The notes: generated by a model not told the origin, from the letters alone. 26,304 bases of DNA from CAADGL01 sp964643885 (GCA_964643885.1 CAZXUI010000067.1:1-26304); one strand, 5' to 3'. Counted from the stretch's first letter, positions 7,221 to 15,761 are shown. Numbers and translations: made by a program.

Positions 7221-9031
7221 CGGATTCTGAGAAGCCATCCGCGGCGGTACGCGTGCGTCGACGGCGGGTGCGCACCTGGCAGGTTCTGGCTGTCTGGTTC
7301 GTGGCGATGCTGCCGCTGACGAATTGGGGGTTGCCGTCGTCGCGCCAGGATGGGCTGCTGTTCGGCGGGCGGGCGCCGTGGCCGGCGGAGCGCTACGCGG
7401 CCGCGGCGGCGCTGGCGGAGCGGGCGGAGCGCGAGGCGGGGGCGGATGTGGATCTCGACCCGCTGCCGCGCGACCGGCGGATCCTCACGTTGACGGAGCA
7501 CGACGCGGGCCGGGCGCAGCTACTGCGGCGCTATCGGCTTTATACGCGTCAGCCGGACGAGATGATCACGTTCATGGCGCTCCAGCGGATGCGGCCGGGG
7601 GCGGGGGACTTCGATCCGCGGCTCTATCAATACGGCGGCGGGTTCATCTACCTGGTGGGGGCGATGTGCGGTGCGGCGTCGGCGGCGGGGTTGGTGACGA
7701 TCTCGAGCGATGCGGGGCTGTACCTGGAGCAACCGGAGCAGTTCGCGCGGTTCTACCTGGTGGGGCGGCTGGTGGTGCTGGTTTTCGGTGCTGCGCTGCT
7801 GGCAGCGGTCGTGCGGCTGGCGCGGCTGGCGGCGGGACGGACGGCGGGCTGGGTGGCGTTCGTGCTCGTGGCGGCGAGCCCGGTTTTTCTGAGCGGCGTG
7901 CTGGAGGCCAAGCCGCATCTGCCGTCGGTGTGCATGATTCTGTGGGGGGCGCTGGCGGCGCTTCGCCTTCTCGGCGCGGGCGGGTGGCGGGCGTCGCTGG
8001 GTCTTGGGGTGGGGGCCGGGTATGCGGCCGGTCTAGTGTTGACGGGCGTTGTCTCGGCAGGGCTATGGCTCGTGCCGGTGAGCGGGCCGGGCTGGCGCGT
8101 GCGGCTGCGGTGGCTGCTGGTCGCGGCCGGCGTGGCCGTGCTTGTCTATGTCGCGACGAATCCGTACCTGCTGTGGAACGTGCTGGTCAACCCGGCGGCG
8201 CTTTCGAGCAATCTGAAGAACTCGACGGACATGTACAGCGTGGGGCGGGTCGGCGAGGGGGCGCTGCGCGTGGGGCAGCTTCTGCTGGAATGCGTCGGTT
8301 TCGGTGCGCTGGCTGGCGGCGTGATCGGCGCCGTGGCGCTGGTGCGGCGTTACCCGCGCGAAGTGTGGACGGTCGCGGCGCCGGCGCTGCTGATGGTGGT
8401 GATCTGCGTGCTGATCGGGGCGGGCAAGCCGGCGGAGTTCGCGCGGTTTCTGCTTCTGCCGGCAGTCGTGCTCTGCGTCGCGTGTGCCGCGCTGCTGGCG
8501 CGGCTGGCGGTGCGGCACGCGGTGATTTCGTGGGCGGGGACGGTCGCGGTGCTGCTGATGATGGCGACGCCCGCGTACGTGTCGGCGTTCGTGGCCGATG
8601 CGCGGCTGGAGGAGGAGCCGCGGCGGCGGGCGGGCGAGTGGATCGCGGCGAACGTGCCGGGCGGCGAGGCGATCGGCGTGTTGCAGGAGCCGGCGCCCTA
8701 TGCCGTTCCGCCGCTGGATTTCACGCAGCGCGAGCTGCGGCTGCTGCCGCTGCAAATCCCTACGCGGCACGAGATGCGGCGGCTTCCGCCGTGGCTGGTG
8801 CTGACGTGCGACGGCGATCCGGCGCATCTGCCGGGGCTGCCGAGTGCGGACGGCTGGTGGCTGGCGCACTACGAGGTCGTCGCGCGGTTTCCGCCGGCCG
8901 GAACGCGGCTGTCGCCGATCACCTGGGCCAGCAAGCCGACGTTCGTGCTTCGGAGGATGAACGGTCCGGCGACGGCGCGGGCCGGTGACGATGTGTCGGC
9001 GGGCAGTGACGCGGCTCGACGGGGAGAGTGA
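7217..9031 (+). CDS. GT-C-like (GT39/PMT-type) membrane glycosyltransferase
   Basis: A 604-residue polytopic protein, last gene of the operon, with a GTG start overlapping the prenyltransferase stop. The first membrane segment is near 21-40. A long first external loop holds QPDEMITFMALQRM (D114-E115), followed by FDPRLYQYGGGFIYL. This Asp-Glu followed by an F/YxYPP-like stretch matches the first loop of GT39/ArnT-type enzymes, where the acidic pair is catalytic or binds metal; the family's usual proline pair is GG here. About nine more membrane segments follow, then a soluble C-terminal domain from about 470. Such enzymes use polyprenyl-phosphate sugars as donors outside the cytoplasmic membrane. 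The acceptor is unknown. Its link to quinone genes in one operon is odd unless polyprenyl supply is the common thread. Confidence 0.75.
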   Translation: MTDSEKPSAAVRVRRRRVRTWQVLAVWFVAMLPLTNWGLPSSRQDGLLFGGRAPWPAERYAAAAALAERAEREAGADVDLDPLPRDRRILTLTEHDAGRAQLLRRYRLYTRQPDEMITFMALQRMRPGAGDFDPRLYQYGGGFIYLVGAMCGAASAAGLVTISSDAGLYLEQPEQFARFYLVGRLVVLVFGAALLAAVVRLARLAAGRTAGWVAFVLVAASPVFLSGVLEAKPHLPSVCMILWGALAALRLLGAGGWRASLGLGVGAGYAAGLVLTGVVSAGLWLVPVSGPGWRVRLRWLLVAAGVAVLVYVATNPYLLWNVLVNPAALSSNLKNSTDMYSVGRVGEGALRVGQLLLECVGFGALAGGVIGAVALVRRYPREVWTVAAPALLMVVICVLIGAGKPAEFARFLLLPAVVLCVACAALLARLAVRHAVISWAGTVAVLLMMATPAYVSAFVADARLEEEPRRRAGEWIAANVPGGEAIGVLQEPAPYAVPPLDFTQRELRLLPLQIPTRHEMRRLPPWLVLTCDGDPAHLPGLPSADGWWLAHYEVVARFPPAGTRLSPITWASKPTFVLRRMNGPATARAGDDVSAGSDAARRGE

Positions 9032-9064
9032 GGCGGCACCCGGTGGGTCGCACCCGGTGCCGCC
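9032..9064. terminator. Bidirectional hairpin between convergent genes
   Basis: GGCGGCACC (9032-9040) pairs with GGTGCCGCC (9056-9064). After one C-C mismatch, GGTG (9042-9045) pairs with CACC (9051-9054), closing a 5-nt loop. The stem begins at the base after the operon's stop codon and sits 36 nt from the stop of the collagen-like gene on the other strand. There is no T-tract on either side, as is common in GC-rich genomes. Confidence 0.6.
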
Positions 9065-9099
9065 TGTGCAAGCTCTGAGTCAGCCTCGCGGACGGCCCG

Positions 9100-9957
9100 T
9101 CACGGGCCGAGCACGACGATCGAGAAGGCGTTGTTGGCCAGCAGGTTCGTGATGTTGCGGATCTGCACGTCGATCACGAACGTGTCGGGCGAGGCGGCCG
9201 GGCGGAATGAGGCCGCGGGCACCTCGTAGTAGGCCCAGTTGAGAAACGCCAGCCCGCCGCCGTTGTCGACCGCCTCGACGGAGATCAGCACGACCACGTC
9301 GGAAGGCGCCTGCGGCTTGTTCGCCTCGGCGGTGTTGGAGAGGTCGACGACGATCGAGTAGAGCCCCGGGGGGTTCCAGATCACCTGGGCGATGTTGGGG
9401 AAGGCGGCGGCGTTGTAGGTGCCGTCTTCGGCGATGCGGCCGTTGGCGATGACATTGGCGCCGAGGCCCTGGCAATCGAAAGCGTCCCAGCGGCCGTCAC
9501 CGTTGCGATCCTCGTCCGGGTCCATCTGGCCGTTGCCGTTGAGGTCCCAGCAATTCAGACCGGGTTCGCCGGGCTCGCCCTGCTCACCGGGGGGACCCTG
9601 NNNNNNNNNNNNNNNNNNNNNNNNNNNNNNNNNNNNNNNNNNNNNNNNNNNNNNNNNNNNNNNNNNNNNNNNNNNNNNNNNNNNNNNNNNNNNNNNNNNN
9701 TCCTGCCCGTCGGCGCCGTCCTGTCCGTCAGCGCCCGGAGGACCCTGCTCGCCCTGCGGTCCCGGCGCGCCGGGTGCGGGCTGGCCGGCGTCGCCGTCGG
9801 CGTTGTTCTGTGCCTGGTCGACGGCCAGGCCGGCGGCGAACCAGAGCGCGTCGAAGAGCCCGGCCGTGGCGATGTCTTTGCAGTCGAGTTTGAGATCCAT
9901 CGCGAGGATGGAGGTCATGGTGATCAGACCAAGAATGGGTGAGGACCGTAGCCGCAT
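9100..9957 (-). CDS. Collagen-like secreted protein, interrupted by assembly gap
   Basis: A strong Shine-Dalgarno (GAGGAGGT, complement of 9963-9970) five bases before the ATG at 9957 sets the start; the frame is open further upstream but without a ribosome site. The N-terminal segment MRLRSSPILGLITMTSILA looks like a signal peptide. A short Ala-rich region follows, then Gly-X-Y collagen-like triplets (GAPGPQGEQGPPGADGQDG) on one side of a run of 100 N and QGPPGEQGEPGEPG on the other. After it come NCWDLNGNGQMDPDEDRNGDG, an EF-hand-like Asp/Asn loop, and a C-terminal beta-rich domain of about 110 residues. The layout of collagen repeat, CWDLNGNG loop and C-terminal domain recurs in exported proteins of planctomycetes and other bacteria. 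The frame is kept across the gap, but the true repeat number is unknown. Function is unknown; a surface fibre or matrix protein is likely. Confidence 0.8.
   Translation of the reverse strand: MRLRSSPILGLITMTSILAMDLKLDCKDIATAGLFDALWFAAGLAVDQAQNNADGDAGQPAPGAPGPQGEQGPPGADGQDGADGQXXXXXXXXXXXXXXXXXXXXXXXXXXXXXXXXXXQGPPGEQGEPGEPGLNCWDLNGNGQMDPDEDRNGDGRWDAFDCQGLGANVIANGRIAEDGTYNAAAFPNIAQVIWNPPGLYSIVVDLSNTAEANKPQAPSDVVVLISVEAVDNGGGLAFLNWAYYEVPAASFRPAASPDTFVIDVQIRNITNLLANNAFSIVVLGP
9601..9700. other. Assembly gap (100 N) inside collagen repeats
   Basis: Exactly 100 N, the customary size of a gap of unknown length in a scaffold. It falls in the Gly-X-Y repeat region, where near-identical triplets defeat short-read assembly. 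Both flanks stay in one frame, which supports the join but does not prove its length. Confidence 0.98.
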
Positions 9958-10296
9958 GGAAGACCTCCTCAGATCGTTTGCAGTTTCACGGGTCACGGGG
10001 CGCGCAACCCAACCTGACGCGCGGCACCGCGGATTCGAACAGCTCTCGTGTCCCAACAACGATCCGTCTCATTCTAGGCTTCGCGCGGCGGCAACTCCAC
10101 CGAAACTCCGCCTGAGCGGACGGATTCAACTCCATGTCCTAGAAACAATTACGCAGCGAATCACCAGGAGGGCACGAACGGCGCGAGATCGGATTTTGCG
10201 CCCGCCTGGCGTTGTGGAAGCGCCACTCCGTACGAGCGGCTGCGTGACCGGCCCACAGCCTCGTCGCACTCCCAGCCCCCGCGCGGCATTGTACGC
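9958..10296 (-). promoter_or_regulatory. Upstream region of the collagen-like gene
   Basis: This 339-nt stretch has no gene that I can support. It holds the ribosome site at 9963-9970. A possible -10 box, TAGAAT on the minus strand (complement of 10071-10076), would give a leader of about 107 nt, but no convincing -35 lies at the right distance. Another -10-like TACAAT (complement of 10288-10293) lies at the end of the lipoprotein gene. The exact promoter is unresolved. Confidence 0.3.
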
Positions 10297-10620
10297 TCAG
10301 CGGACCAGCACGCCAGTGCGCAGCGACTGCGAAATGCGGAAAAAGCTGCCGCCGCTGCGGTCGTGGAAGTACTGGTCGTCGAGCGTCTGCTCGTAGTAGA
10401 ACGTCTCATCCTCGAAGCGATAGCCCGCGTCCGCCGCCGGCCAGGGGCTGCGATAGCTGAACGACTCGCCGAGGATGTTGTGATCGCGCGTCGGCCCGAG
10501 CACGAGGTTCGGCGTGCGCGGGGCGTTGTCGAAATAGACAGTGACGGTGCGGTCCGGCCGCGACTGGCAGCCGGCCAGCAGAAGAGCGATCAGGGATGTC
10601 GCGACCTTAGCGCGAGTCAT
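10297..10620 (-). CDS. Small lipoprotein, unknown function
   Basis: A 107-residue protein with a lipoprotein signal peptide: MTRAKVATSLIALLLAGC, where LLAGC is a good lipobox and C18 would be lipid-modified. The mature part is short and rich in Tyr, Phe, Asp and Arg, with segments such as TVTVYFDNAPRTPNLVLGP and GYRFEDETFYYEQTLDDQYF, suggesting beta strands. I recognise no family. No strong Shine-Dalgarno precedes the ATG. It lies 89 nt downstream of guaA on the same strand and may be read from that transcript, but nothing ties it to purine metabolism. A periplasm-facing, membrane-anchored protein is the limit of what can be said. Confidence 0.72.
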   Translation of the reverse strand: MTRAKVATSLIALLLAGCQSRPDRTVTVYFDNAPRTPNLVLGPTRDHNILGESFSYRSPWPAADAGYRFEDETFYYEQTLDDQYFHDRSGGSFFRISQSLRTGVLVR

Positions 10621-10709
10621 GCGCTCGATTGTAGGCCCGCCTGGGGTCGGGAATGGTTACGAAATCGGTCGCGAATTGCGAGGTCTGATAGATGGTGTCG
10701 CGGCCGGAG

Positions 10710-12263
10710 CTATTGCCACTCGATCGTGGCCGGCGGCTTGCTGGAAATGTCGTAGGCGACGCGGTTGATGCCCGGGACCTCGTTGATGATGCGGCTGCTG
10801 ATGCGGGCGAGGACCTGATAATCCACGTGGGACCAGTCGGCGGTCATGAAGTCGGTGGTCTCGACCATGCGGACGACGGCCAGGTGCTGGCCTTCGTAGG
10901 AGCGGCCGTCGCCCATGACGCCGACGCTGGCGATGGGTGCGAGGACGACAAATGCCTGGGCGACCTTGTGATACCAGCCGGAGGCGGTGAGCTCCTCGAT
11001 CAGGATGTGGTCAGCGTGGCGCAGCAGCTCGAGCCGCGGCTCGGTTACGTCGCCGGCGATGCGGACGGCCAGGCCGGGGCCGGGGAAGGGGTGGCGCCAG
11101 ACCAGGTCGTGCGGCAGGCCGAGGGCTTCGCCGACCTGGCGGACTTCGTCCTTGAACAGCAGGCGGAGCGGCTCGATCAGCTCGAAGCCGAGCTCGGCGG
11201 GCAGGCCGCCGACGTTATGGTGCGACTTGATGGTGGCGGCGTGGCCGGTGGGGCCGTGGCCGGACTCGATCACGTCGGGATAGATGGTGCCCTGGGCGAG
11301 GTAGCGGGCGTTGTCGATCTGCCGGGCCTCGTGGCGGAAGACGTCGATGAAGACGCGGCCGATGATGCGGCGTTTCTCCTGCGGATCGACGATGCCGGTC
11401 AGCTCGGTGAGGAAGCGCCGGCGGGCGTCGGCGACGCGGAGCTGCATGCCGAAGTGGCCCTGGAAGGTGGCCTGGACGAGTTCGGACTCGCGGTGGCGCA
11501 GCAGGCCGTTGTCGACGAAGATGCAGACGAGGCGATCGCCGATGGCGCGTTGGAGCAGGGCCGCGACGACGCTGCTGTCGACGCCGCCGGAAAGGCCGCA
11601 GATGACGCGCTCGTCCGGGCCGACGCGCTGGCGGACCTGGGCGACGGTGTCTTCGATGACGTGGTCGACCTTCCAGTCGCCGGCGCAGCCGCAGATGTCG
11701 TAGAGGAAGTTGCGCAGAATCTGTCCGCCGAGCGGCGTGTGCGTGACTTCCGGGTGGAATTGCACGCCGAAGATCGGCCGCTGGCGGTGGGCGACCGCGG
11801 CGACGGGGCACTGCTCAGTCTGGGCGAGGGCCTCGAAATCGTCGCTGACGCGCGAGACCAGGTCACCATGGCTCATCCAGACGGTGGTCTCGGGCGGGAG
11901 ATGGGCGAGCAGGCGGCGCGGCTCACGGATCTCCAGACGGACGCGGCCATACTCACGAGCCTTCGCGGCGGAGACATCGCCGCCGAGGGCGCGGCAGGCG
12001 ACCTGCATGCCGTAGCAGATGCCGAGCACGGGCACGCCGAGATCGAAAACGGCCGGGTCGCAGGTCGGGGCGGCGGCTTCATAGACGCTGGCGGGCCCGC
12101 CGGAGAGGATGATTCCGCGGACGCCCATCTCGCGCAGCGCGACAGCGGGCGTGGCCGGGTGCATCAGCTCGCTGTAGACGTGGTTCTCTCGCACGCGCCG
12201 CGCGATCAACTGCGAGTACTGGCTGCCGAAGTCCAGGATCGCAATCGTTTCGCGTGCGTTCAT
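10710..12263 (-). CDS. guaA: GMP synthase (glutamine-hydrolysing)
   Basis: GuaA converts XMP to GMP using ATP and glutamine, in cytoplasmic purine synthesis. The N-terminal class I amidotransferase domain has ILDFGSQYSQLIARRVRE, nucleophile Cys in GICYGMQ (C83 counted from the chosen start) and the His-Glu of FHPEVTHT (H170, E172). The ATP-pyrophosphatase domain carries the PP-loop LSGGVDSS at about 224-231. The C-terminal dimerisation domain ends with the family signature KPPATIEW, here followed by Gln in place of the usual Glu. Length (517) matches bacterial GuaA. A GTG at 12284 would add seven residues; neither start has a good Shine-Dalgarno, and I prefer the ATG because the protein then begins like its relatives. 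The upstream membrane protein gene is on the same strand, 89 nt away. Confidence 0.97.
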   Translation of the reverse strand: MNARETIAILDFGSQYSQLIARRVRENHVYSELMHPATPAVALREMGVRGIILSGGPASVYEAAAPTCDPAVFDLGVPVLGICYGMQVACRALGGDVSAAKAREYGRVRLEIREPRRLLAHLPPETTVWMSHGDLVSRVSDDFEALAQTEQCPVAAVAHRQRPIFGVQFHPEVTHTPLGGQILRNFLYDICGCAGDWKVDHVIEDTVAQVRQRVGPDERVICGLSGGVDSSVVAALLQRAIGDRLVCIFVDNGLLRHRESELVQATFQGHFGMQLRVADARRRFLTELTGIVDPQEKRRIIGRVFIDVFRHEARQIDNARYLAQGTIYPDVIESGHGPTGHAATIKSHHNVGGLPAELGFELIEPLRLLFKDEVRQVGEALGLPHDLVWRHPFPGPGLAVRIAGDVTEPRLELLRHADHILIEELTASGWYHKVAQAFVVLAPIASVGVMGDGRSYEGQHLAVVRMVETTDFMTADWSHVDYQVLARISSRIINEVPGINRVAYDISSKPPATIEWQ

Positions 12264-12352
12264 GCAAGTGAGGTCTTCGTTCACCGGTCACTGCGGTCCG
12301 CGGGGCGCCACGCGCGGGGAATTTCGGCCGCGCGCCGGGGCCGCGGGCCGGC

Positions 12353-14269
12353 TTACTGGTTCGCCGTGATGCGCGGCCCGCCGCGGGCGACCGGAATCGG
12401 CGCTACGCCCGGCCGCTCCACCTGATAAGCCGCGTTGCCGTGGGCGGCCAGCGTGGTCAGCGCGAGCGGCAGCAGCCAGGCCCAGTTCGTGGCCGGGCCG
12501 AGCGGGCTGGCGATGAGCACCAGCGCGGCCACGGCGAGCATTGCGCCGACCATCTGGTGCGGCCGGGGCTCGGCCAAGCGGACCAGCATCACGAAGAACA
12601 GTAATGCCAGCAGCCCGGAAAGGATCTTGACGCCGCGGCGGACGTTCGTCCAGAGCGAATCGCCGCCGAAGTGCGCGGACCACTGCTGCCAGGTGCCCGG
12701 GACGAGCGCGTAGGGCGGGCGGTCGGCCAGCCAGGTGGCTTCGAGGATCGTGCGCGTGCCCGTCCAGAAGCGGGTCATGTCGTCGGCCGCGGCGAGCGCC
12801 TGGCGGTAGTGCTTCTGAAGGGCGTCGCGTGCGGGGCCTTCGGCGGAGACGTGGCGGTAGAGGACGTTGCCTGCGTCCGGGGCGGCGAGCGACTCGCGCT
12901 CGAGCAGGAACGTCCACAAGCCGCTCTTGAAGTCGGTTGTCACCGTGGCGGGCGGGATCGACGAGGGCTCGATCACCAGCGAGCCGCCGGCGGAAAGCTC
13001 GGCGACGTGCGACGGCTGCGCGCCGGCCGCCGCGATCGACCCGTCCGCCCGCGGCAGCATCGGGCTGGTCAGGCCGACGACGGTCAGTACGCACGCGGCC
13101 GCTCCACCGAGCAGCCCGACCACCGCGCCGACGCCGTTCCAGCCTTTTCGCAGGAAATAGCCCAGCAGCACAGGCAGGCCGAACCAGCACCAGGGCCAGG
13201 CCAGACCGGCGAGCGAAATCACGAGCACGCTGAGCAGGCCGCCGATGCCGGGGAGGAGTGCGAAAGCGACGCTCCAGGTGACGAGCATCGTCGGGAGCAT
13301 GATGTCCGGGCGCGAGAAGCACTCGACCGCGCCCGGGAAGACGGCGAAGGCGGCCATCATCGTCAGGCCGATCGAGAGGCTGTGAAGCTGTTTGCCGATC
13401 CAGACGAGCGGCGCCATCGTGAGAATGACGAGCAGGCCGTTGAGCAGACGCACGGCCGTGGCGTCGACGGTGCTGATCCAGTCACCGACCATCCAGGCCG
13501 AGCGGTTGTGCCAGGCGACGTTGGTCGGAGCGCCGCTGACCTCGGCCTGAAGCGGGGCGAGACGGAGCATGCCGGCCTGGGCCACGTACAGTAGCGGCGA
13601 GCGCGTGTCGTAGCCCGCGGCGTCGCCGTAGGGGAGCTTGCCGGACTCGAGGAGGCATAGTCCGCCGACCAGTGCATCTCGCGACGCGGCAGTGATGGGG
13701 GCGGTGGCCACGTGCGAGAAGGAAATCACCAGTCCGGCGGCGATCAGCACGAGCATCGAGCCTTCGGAGACGTTCGGCGTGGCGGCCGGGACGCTGCGGG
13801 CCTGTAGCAGCCACACTCCGCGGAGCAGCCAGTAGAGCGTGGCGACGCCGAGCAGGATGGAGGCCCAGGTCTGGAGCGAGAGCGACATCGGGTCGCCGGC
13901 GAGCACGCCGTGATCCCAGCGGTAGGCGAGCAGCAGGCAGGTCGCGGCGAGGACGAGCGCGTCGAGATTTCGGACGGTGAACAGGGGGCGCGTGTGCAGC
14001 GTGAGCGCGAGGATGAGGACGATCGCGAACCAGGTGAGCGTCGCGCCGGAGAGCTCCGGTGTCAGTTCGGCGGCGCTGCCGGTGGTCAGCTCGGTGTCGA
14101 GCGGCAGCGGCCGGCTGGGAGTCTGCTCGGCCGGCGTCTGGAGGGCCGGCGCGGTGGCCGAGGGTTCGGCGTCCTGGGCGGCGGCGATCGTCCGGGCCGC
14201 GAGCGCCGCGCAGCCGCAGACGAGTACCCATCGCAGCATCCGTTGCCAGTTCGGGAGCATCGTGTGCAT
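12353..14269 (-). CDS. Large polytopic membrane protein, possibly GT-C-like
   Basis: A 638-residue protein. The ATG at 14269 is preceded by GGTGGG five bases upstream. Residues 12-33 form a signal peptide or first membrane helix, followed by a Pro/Thr/Glu-rich exported linker to about 75. About ten hydrophobic segments follow, starting near 76-92 and 101-116 and ending near 590-612. The stretch KLPYGDAAGYDTRSPLLY (about 211-228), with SRDALVGGLCLLESG just before it, resembles the 'G.LPYrD ... sPL.Y' first loop of GT-C and GT87-type glycosyltransferases, but the acidic residues are too loosely placed for a firm call. A soluble loop near 410-540 interrupts the membrane part. Neighbours (guaA downstream, M42 peptidase divergent) give no functional hint. 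It may be a glycosyltransferase or an unrelated membrane protein. Confidence 0.7.
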   Translation of the reverse strand: MHTMLPNWQRMLRWVLVCGCAALAARTIAAAQDAEPSATAPALQTPAEQTPSRPLPLDTELTTGSAAELTPELSGATLTWFAIVLILALTLHTRPLFTVRNLDALVLAATCLLLAYRWDHGVLAGDPMSLSLQTWASILLGVATLYWLLRGVWLLQARSVPAATPNVSEGSMLVLIAAGLVISFSHVATAPITAASRDALVGGLCLLESGKLPYGDAAGYDTRSPLLYVAQAGMLRLAPLQAEVSGAPTNVAWHNRSAWMVGDWISTVDATAVRLLNGLLVILTMAPLVWIGKQLHSLSIGLTMMAAFAVFPGAVECFSRPDIMLPTMLVTWSVAFALLPGIGGLLSVLVISLAGLAWPWCWFGLPVLLGYFLRKGWNGVGAVVGLLGGAAACVLTVVGLTSPMLPRADGSIAAAGAQPSHVAELSAGGSLVIEPSSIPPATVTTDFKSGLWTFLLERESLAAPDAGNVLYRHVSAEGPARDALQKHYRQALAAADDMTRFWTGTRTILEATWLADRPPYALVPGTWQQWSAHFGGDSLWTNVRRGVKILSGLLALLFFVMLVRLAEPRPHQMVGAMLAVAALVLIASPLGPATNWAWLLPLALTTLAAHGNAAYQVERPGVAPIPVARGGPRITANQ

Positions 14270-14295
14270 CGCAACCCACCCGTCCTTAGTATTCA

Positions 14296-14313
14296 GCGGA
14301 GCGAGCGCTCCGC
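14296..14313. promoter_or_regulatory. Perfect palindrome upstream of the membrane protein gene
   Basis: GCGGAGCG, a 2-nt AG centre, then CGCTCCGC. It lies 26 nt upstream of the ATG at 14269 and downstream of a -10-like TTATAC on the minus strand (complement of 14333-14338). It could be an operator or a leader hairpin; a 2-nt centre makes a protein-binding site more natural than an RNA loop. Confidence 0.35.
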
Positions 14314-14469
14314 CAGACCGCGCCGTGAAACCGTATAAGCCGGATCGTAACGCGCCGCCGGCCGGCCGCCTAGCGACGCGCGCCGGGCCGCGCGGGCCGA
14401 CGGCGGGCCGGCGCCGCTACATTCTTGTACGGGCGAGCGGCGGCGGCAGTTGCGGCCGCGAGGCGGCTC

Positions 14470-14498
14470 TTGGCAGTGTCCTGGGCGGCCTCTAGACT
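14470..14498 (+). promoter_or_regulatory. Sigma70-like promoter of the M42 peptidase gene
   Basis: TTGGCA (14470-14475), a 17-nt spacer, then TAGACT (14493-14498). It points to the peptidase gene 78 nt downstream. The rest of the 298-nt divergent region (14270-14567) is GC-rich and shows no other gene. Confidence 0.55.
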
Positions 14499-14576
14499 GA
14501 CTCGCCCCATTCGAATTCGGGGCAGGGGCCCCAATGTTCGTGGGGCGGGCGAATCAGGACCAACGGGGTGCGAGTG

Positions 14577-15698
14577 ATGGCTTCCAACGGTCGGGAACTG
14601 GGTGAGTTTGCGCTATTGAAGCGCTTGACGGAGACGCCGGGCGTGCCGGGGCGCGAGGAGCGGGTGCGCGAGCTGGTCTTGGCCGAGACGCGCGACCTGT
14701 GGGATGAGACGCGGGTCGACCCGATGGGCAACCTGATCTGCGTGCGGCGGGCGCGGACGGGAGCGAAGCGCGGCGGCGCGAAGGGGAGGGGTCGGCGTGG
14801 GGAGGGTGAGTCGCGGCCGCCGCGGGTGATGCTGGCCTGTCACATGGACGAGATCGGCTTCTACGTGCGGCACATCGACGAGGACGGCTACCTGCGGCTT
14901 CAGAATGCCGGCGGCTTCGACAAGCGGAACCTGTTCGCGCGGCGGGTGCTGGTGCAGGGGCGCGAGGACCTGATCGGGATTTTGAATCCCGGCGGGCGGC
15001 CGATTCACATTTCGACGGAGGAGGAGCGCAAGAAGATTCCCGAGATGCGCGAGTTCTTCGTGGATTTGTTCATGCCGCGCAGCCGGGTGGAGAAGCTGGT
15101 GGAGATCGGCGATCCGGTGACGCTGCTTCAGACGACGGAGCTGGTCGGCGAGGCGATCAGCGGGAAGGCGATGGACAACCGGGTGGCGTTGTGGGTGGCG
15201 ATTCAGGCGATCCGGCGGGTGGCGGGCGACGGGCGCAAGGCCGCGCCGGCGTGCCCGTATGACATCTACTTCGTCGCGTGCGTGCAGGAGGAGGTGGGTC
15301 TGCGCGGTGCGACGACGGCGGCCTACGCGATCGAGCCGGATGTGGGCATCGCGATCGACACGACGCTGTGCTGCGATACGCCGGGCGTAGGCAAGGACGA
15401 GTCGGTGACGGTGTTCGGCAAAGGCGTGGGCATCAAGGTGATGGACAGCGCCAGCATCAGCCACCGCGGGTTGTTCGACGAGTTCGTCAAGGTCGCCCGG
15501 GGGCGGAAAATTCCGCACCAGCTCGAGGTGCTGCCGCTGGGGGGTACGGATGCGGCGGCGCTTCAAAAGGCGCGGTCCGGCGCGCGGGCGATCACGCTCT
15601 CGGTGCCGACGCGCTACATTCACACGGTGACGGAGGCGGTGCATCGCAAGGATGCGCAGGCGGCGGTGGACCTGCTGGCGGCGTGGTTGACGAAGTGA
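14577..15698 (+). CDS. M42 family metallo-aminopeptidase
   Basis: A 373-residue cytosolic aminopeptidase of the M42 (glutamyl aminopeptidase/endoglucanase CelM) family, which trims peptides with two metal ions in a large oligomer. Ligands and catalytic residues are in order: H89 and D91 in ACHMDEIGF, D200 in GKAMDNR, catalytic Glu and ligand E238-E239 in QEEVGLRGA, D261 in AIDTT, and H349 in YIHTVTE. The remaining M42 markers (GGTDAAALQ, SVPTRYIHT) are intact, so it should be active. An unusual basic, Gly-rich insertion of about 26 residues (58-83) separates the first strand pair just before ACHMDE. The ATG at 14577 is preferred to in-frame GTG codons at 14568 and 14574 because GGGGTG lies at ribosome-site distance. 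No operon partner: the downstream gene is convergent. Confidence 0.93.
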   Translation: MASNGRELGEFALLKRLTETPGVPGREERVRELVLAETRDLWDETRVDPMGNLICVRRARTGAKRGGAKGRGRRGEGESRPPRVMLACHMDEIGFYVRHIDEDGYLRLQNAGGFDKRNLFARRVLVQGREDLIGILNPGGRPIHISTEEERKKIPEMREFFVDLFMPRSRVEKLVEIGDPVTLLQTTELVGEAISGKAMDNRVALWVAIQAIRRVAGDGRKAAPACPYDIYFVACVQEEVGLRGATTAAYAIEPDVGIAIDTTLCCDTPGVGKDESVTVFGKGVGIKVMDSASISHRGLFDEFVKVARGRKIPHQLEVLPLGGTDAAALQKARSGARAITLSVPTRYIHTVTEAVHRKDAQAAVDLLAAWLTK

Positions 15699-15761
15699 GC
15701 CTGGTCGGCGGAGTTCGGGGCGAGGTGCGGGCGAGGCCGCGACGGTCGCTGACGCGCGAGA

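Noticed and set aside
10692..12425. 577-codon plus-strand frame opposite guaA
   Set aside because: It is antisense to a gene with complete GMP synthase motifs; its Asp/Ala/Gly/Val-rich translation is the usual shadow in GC-rich DNA.
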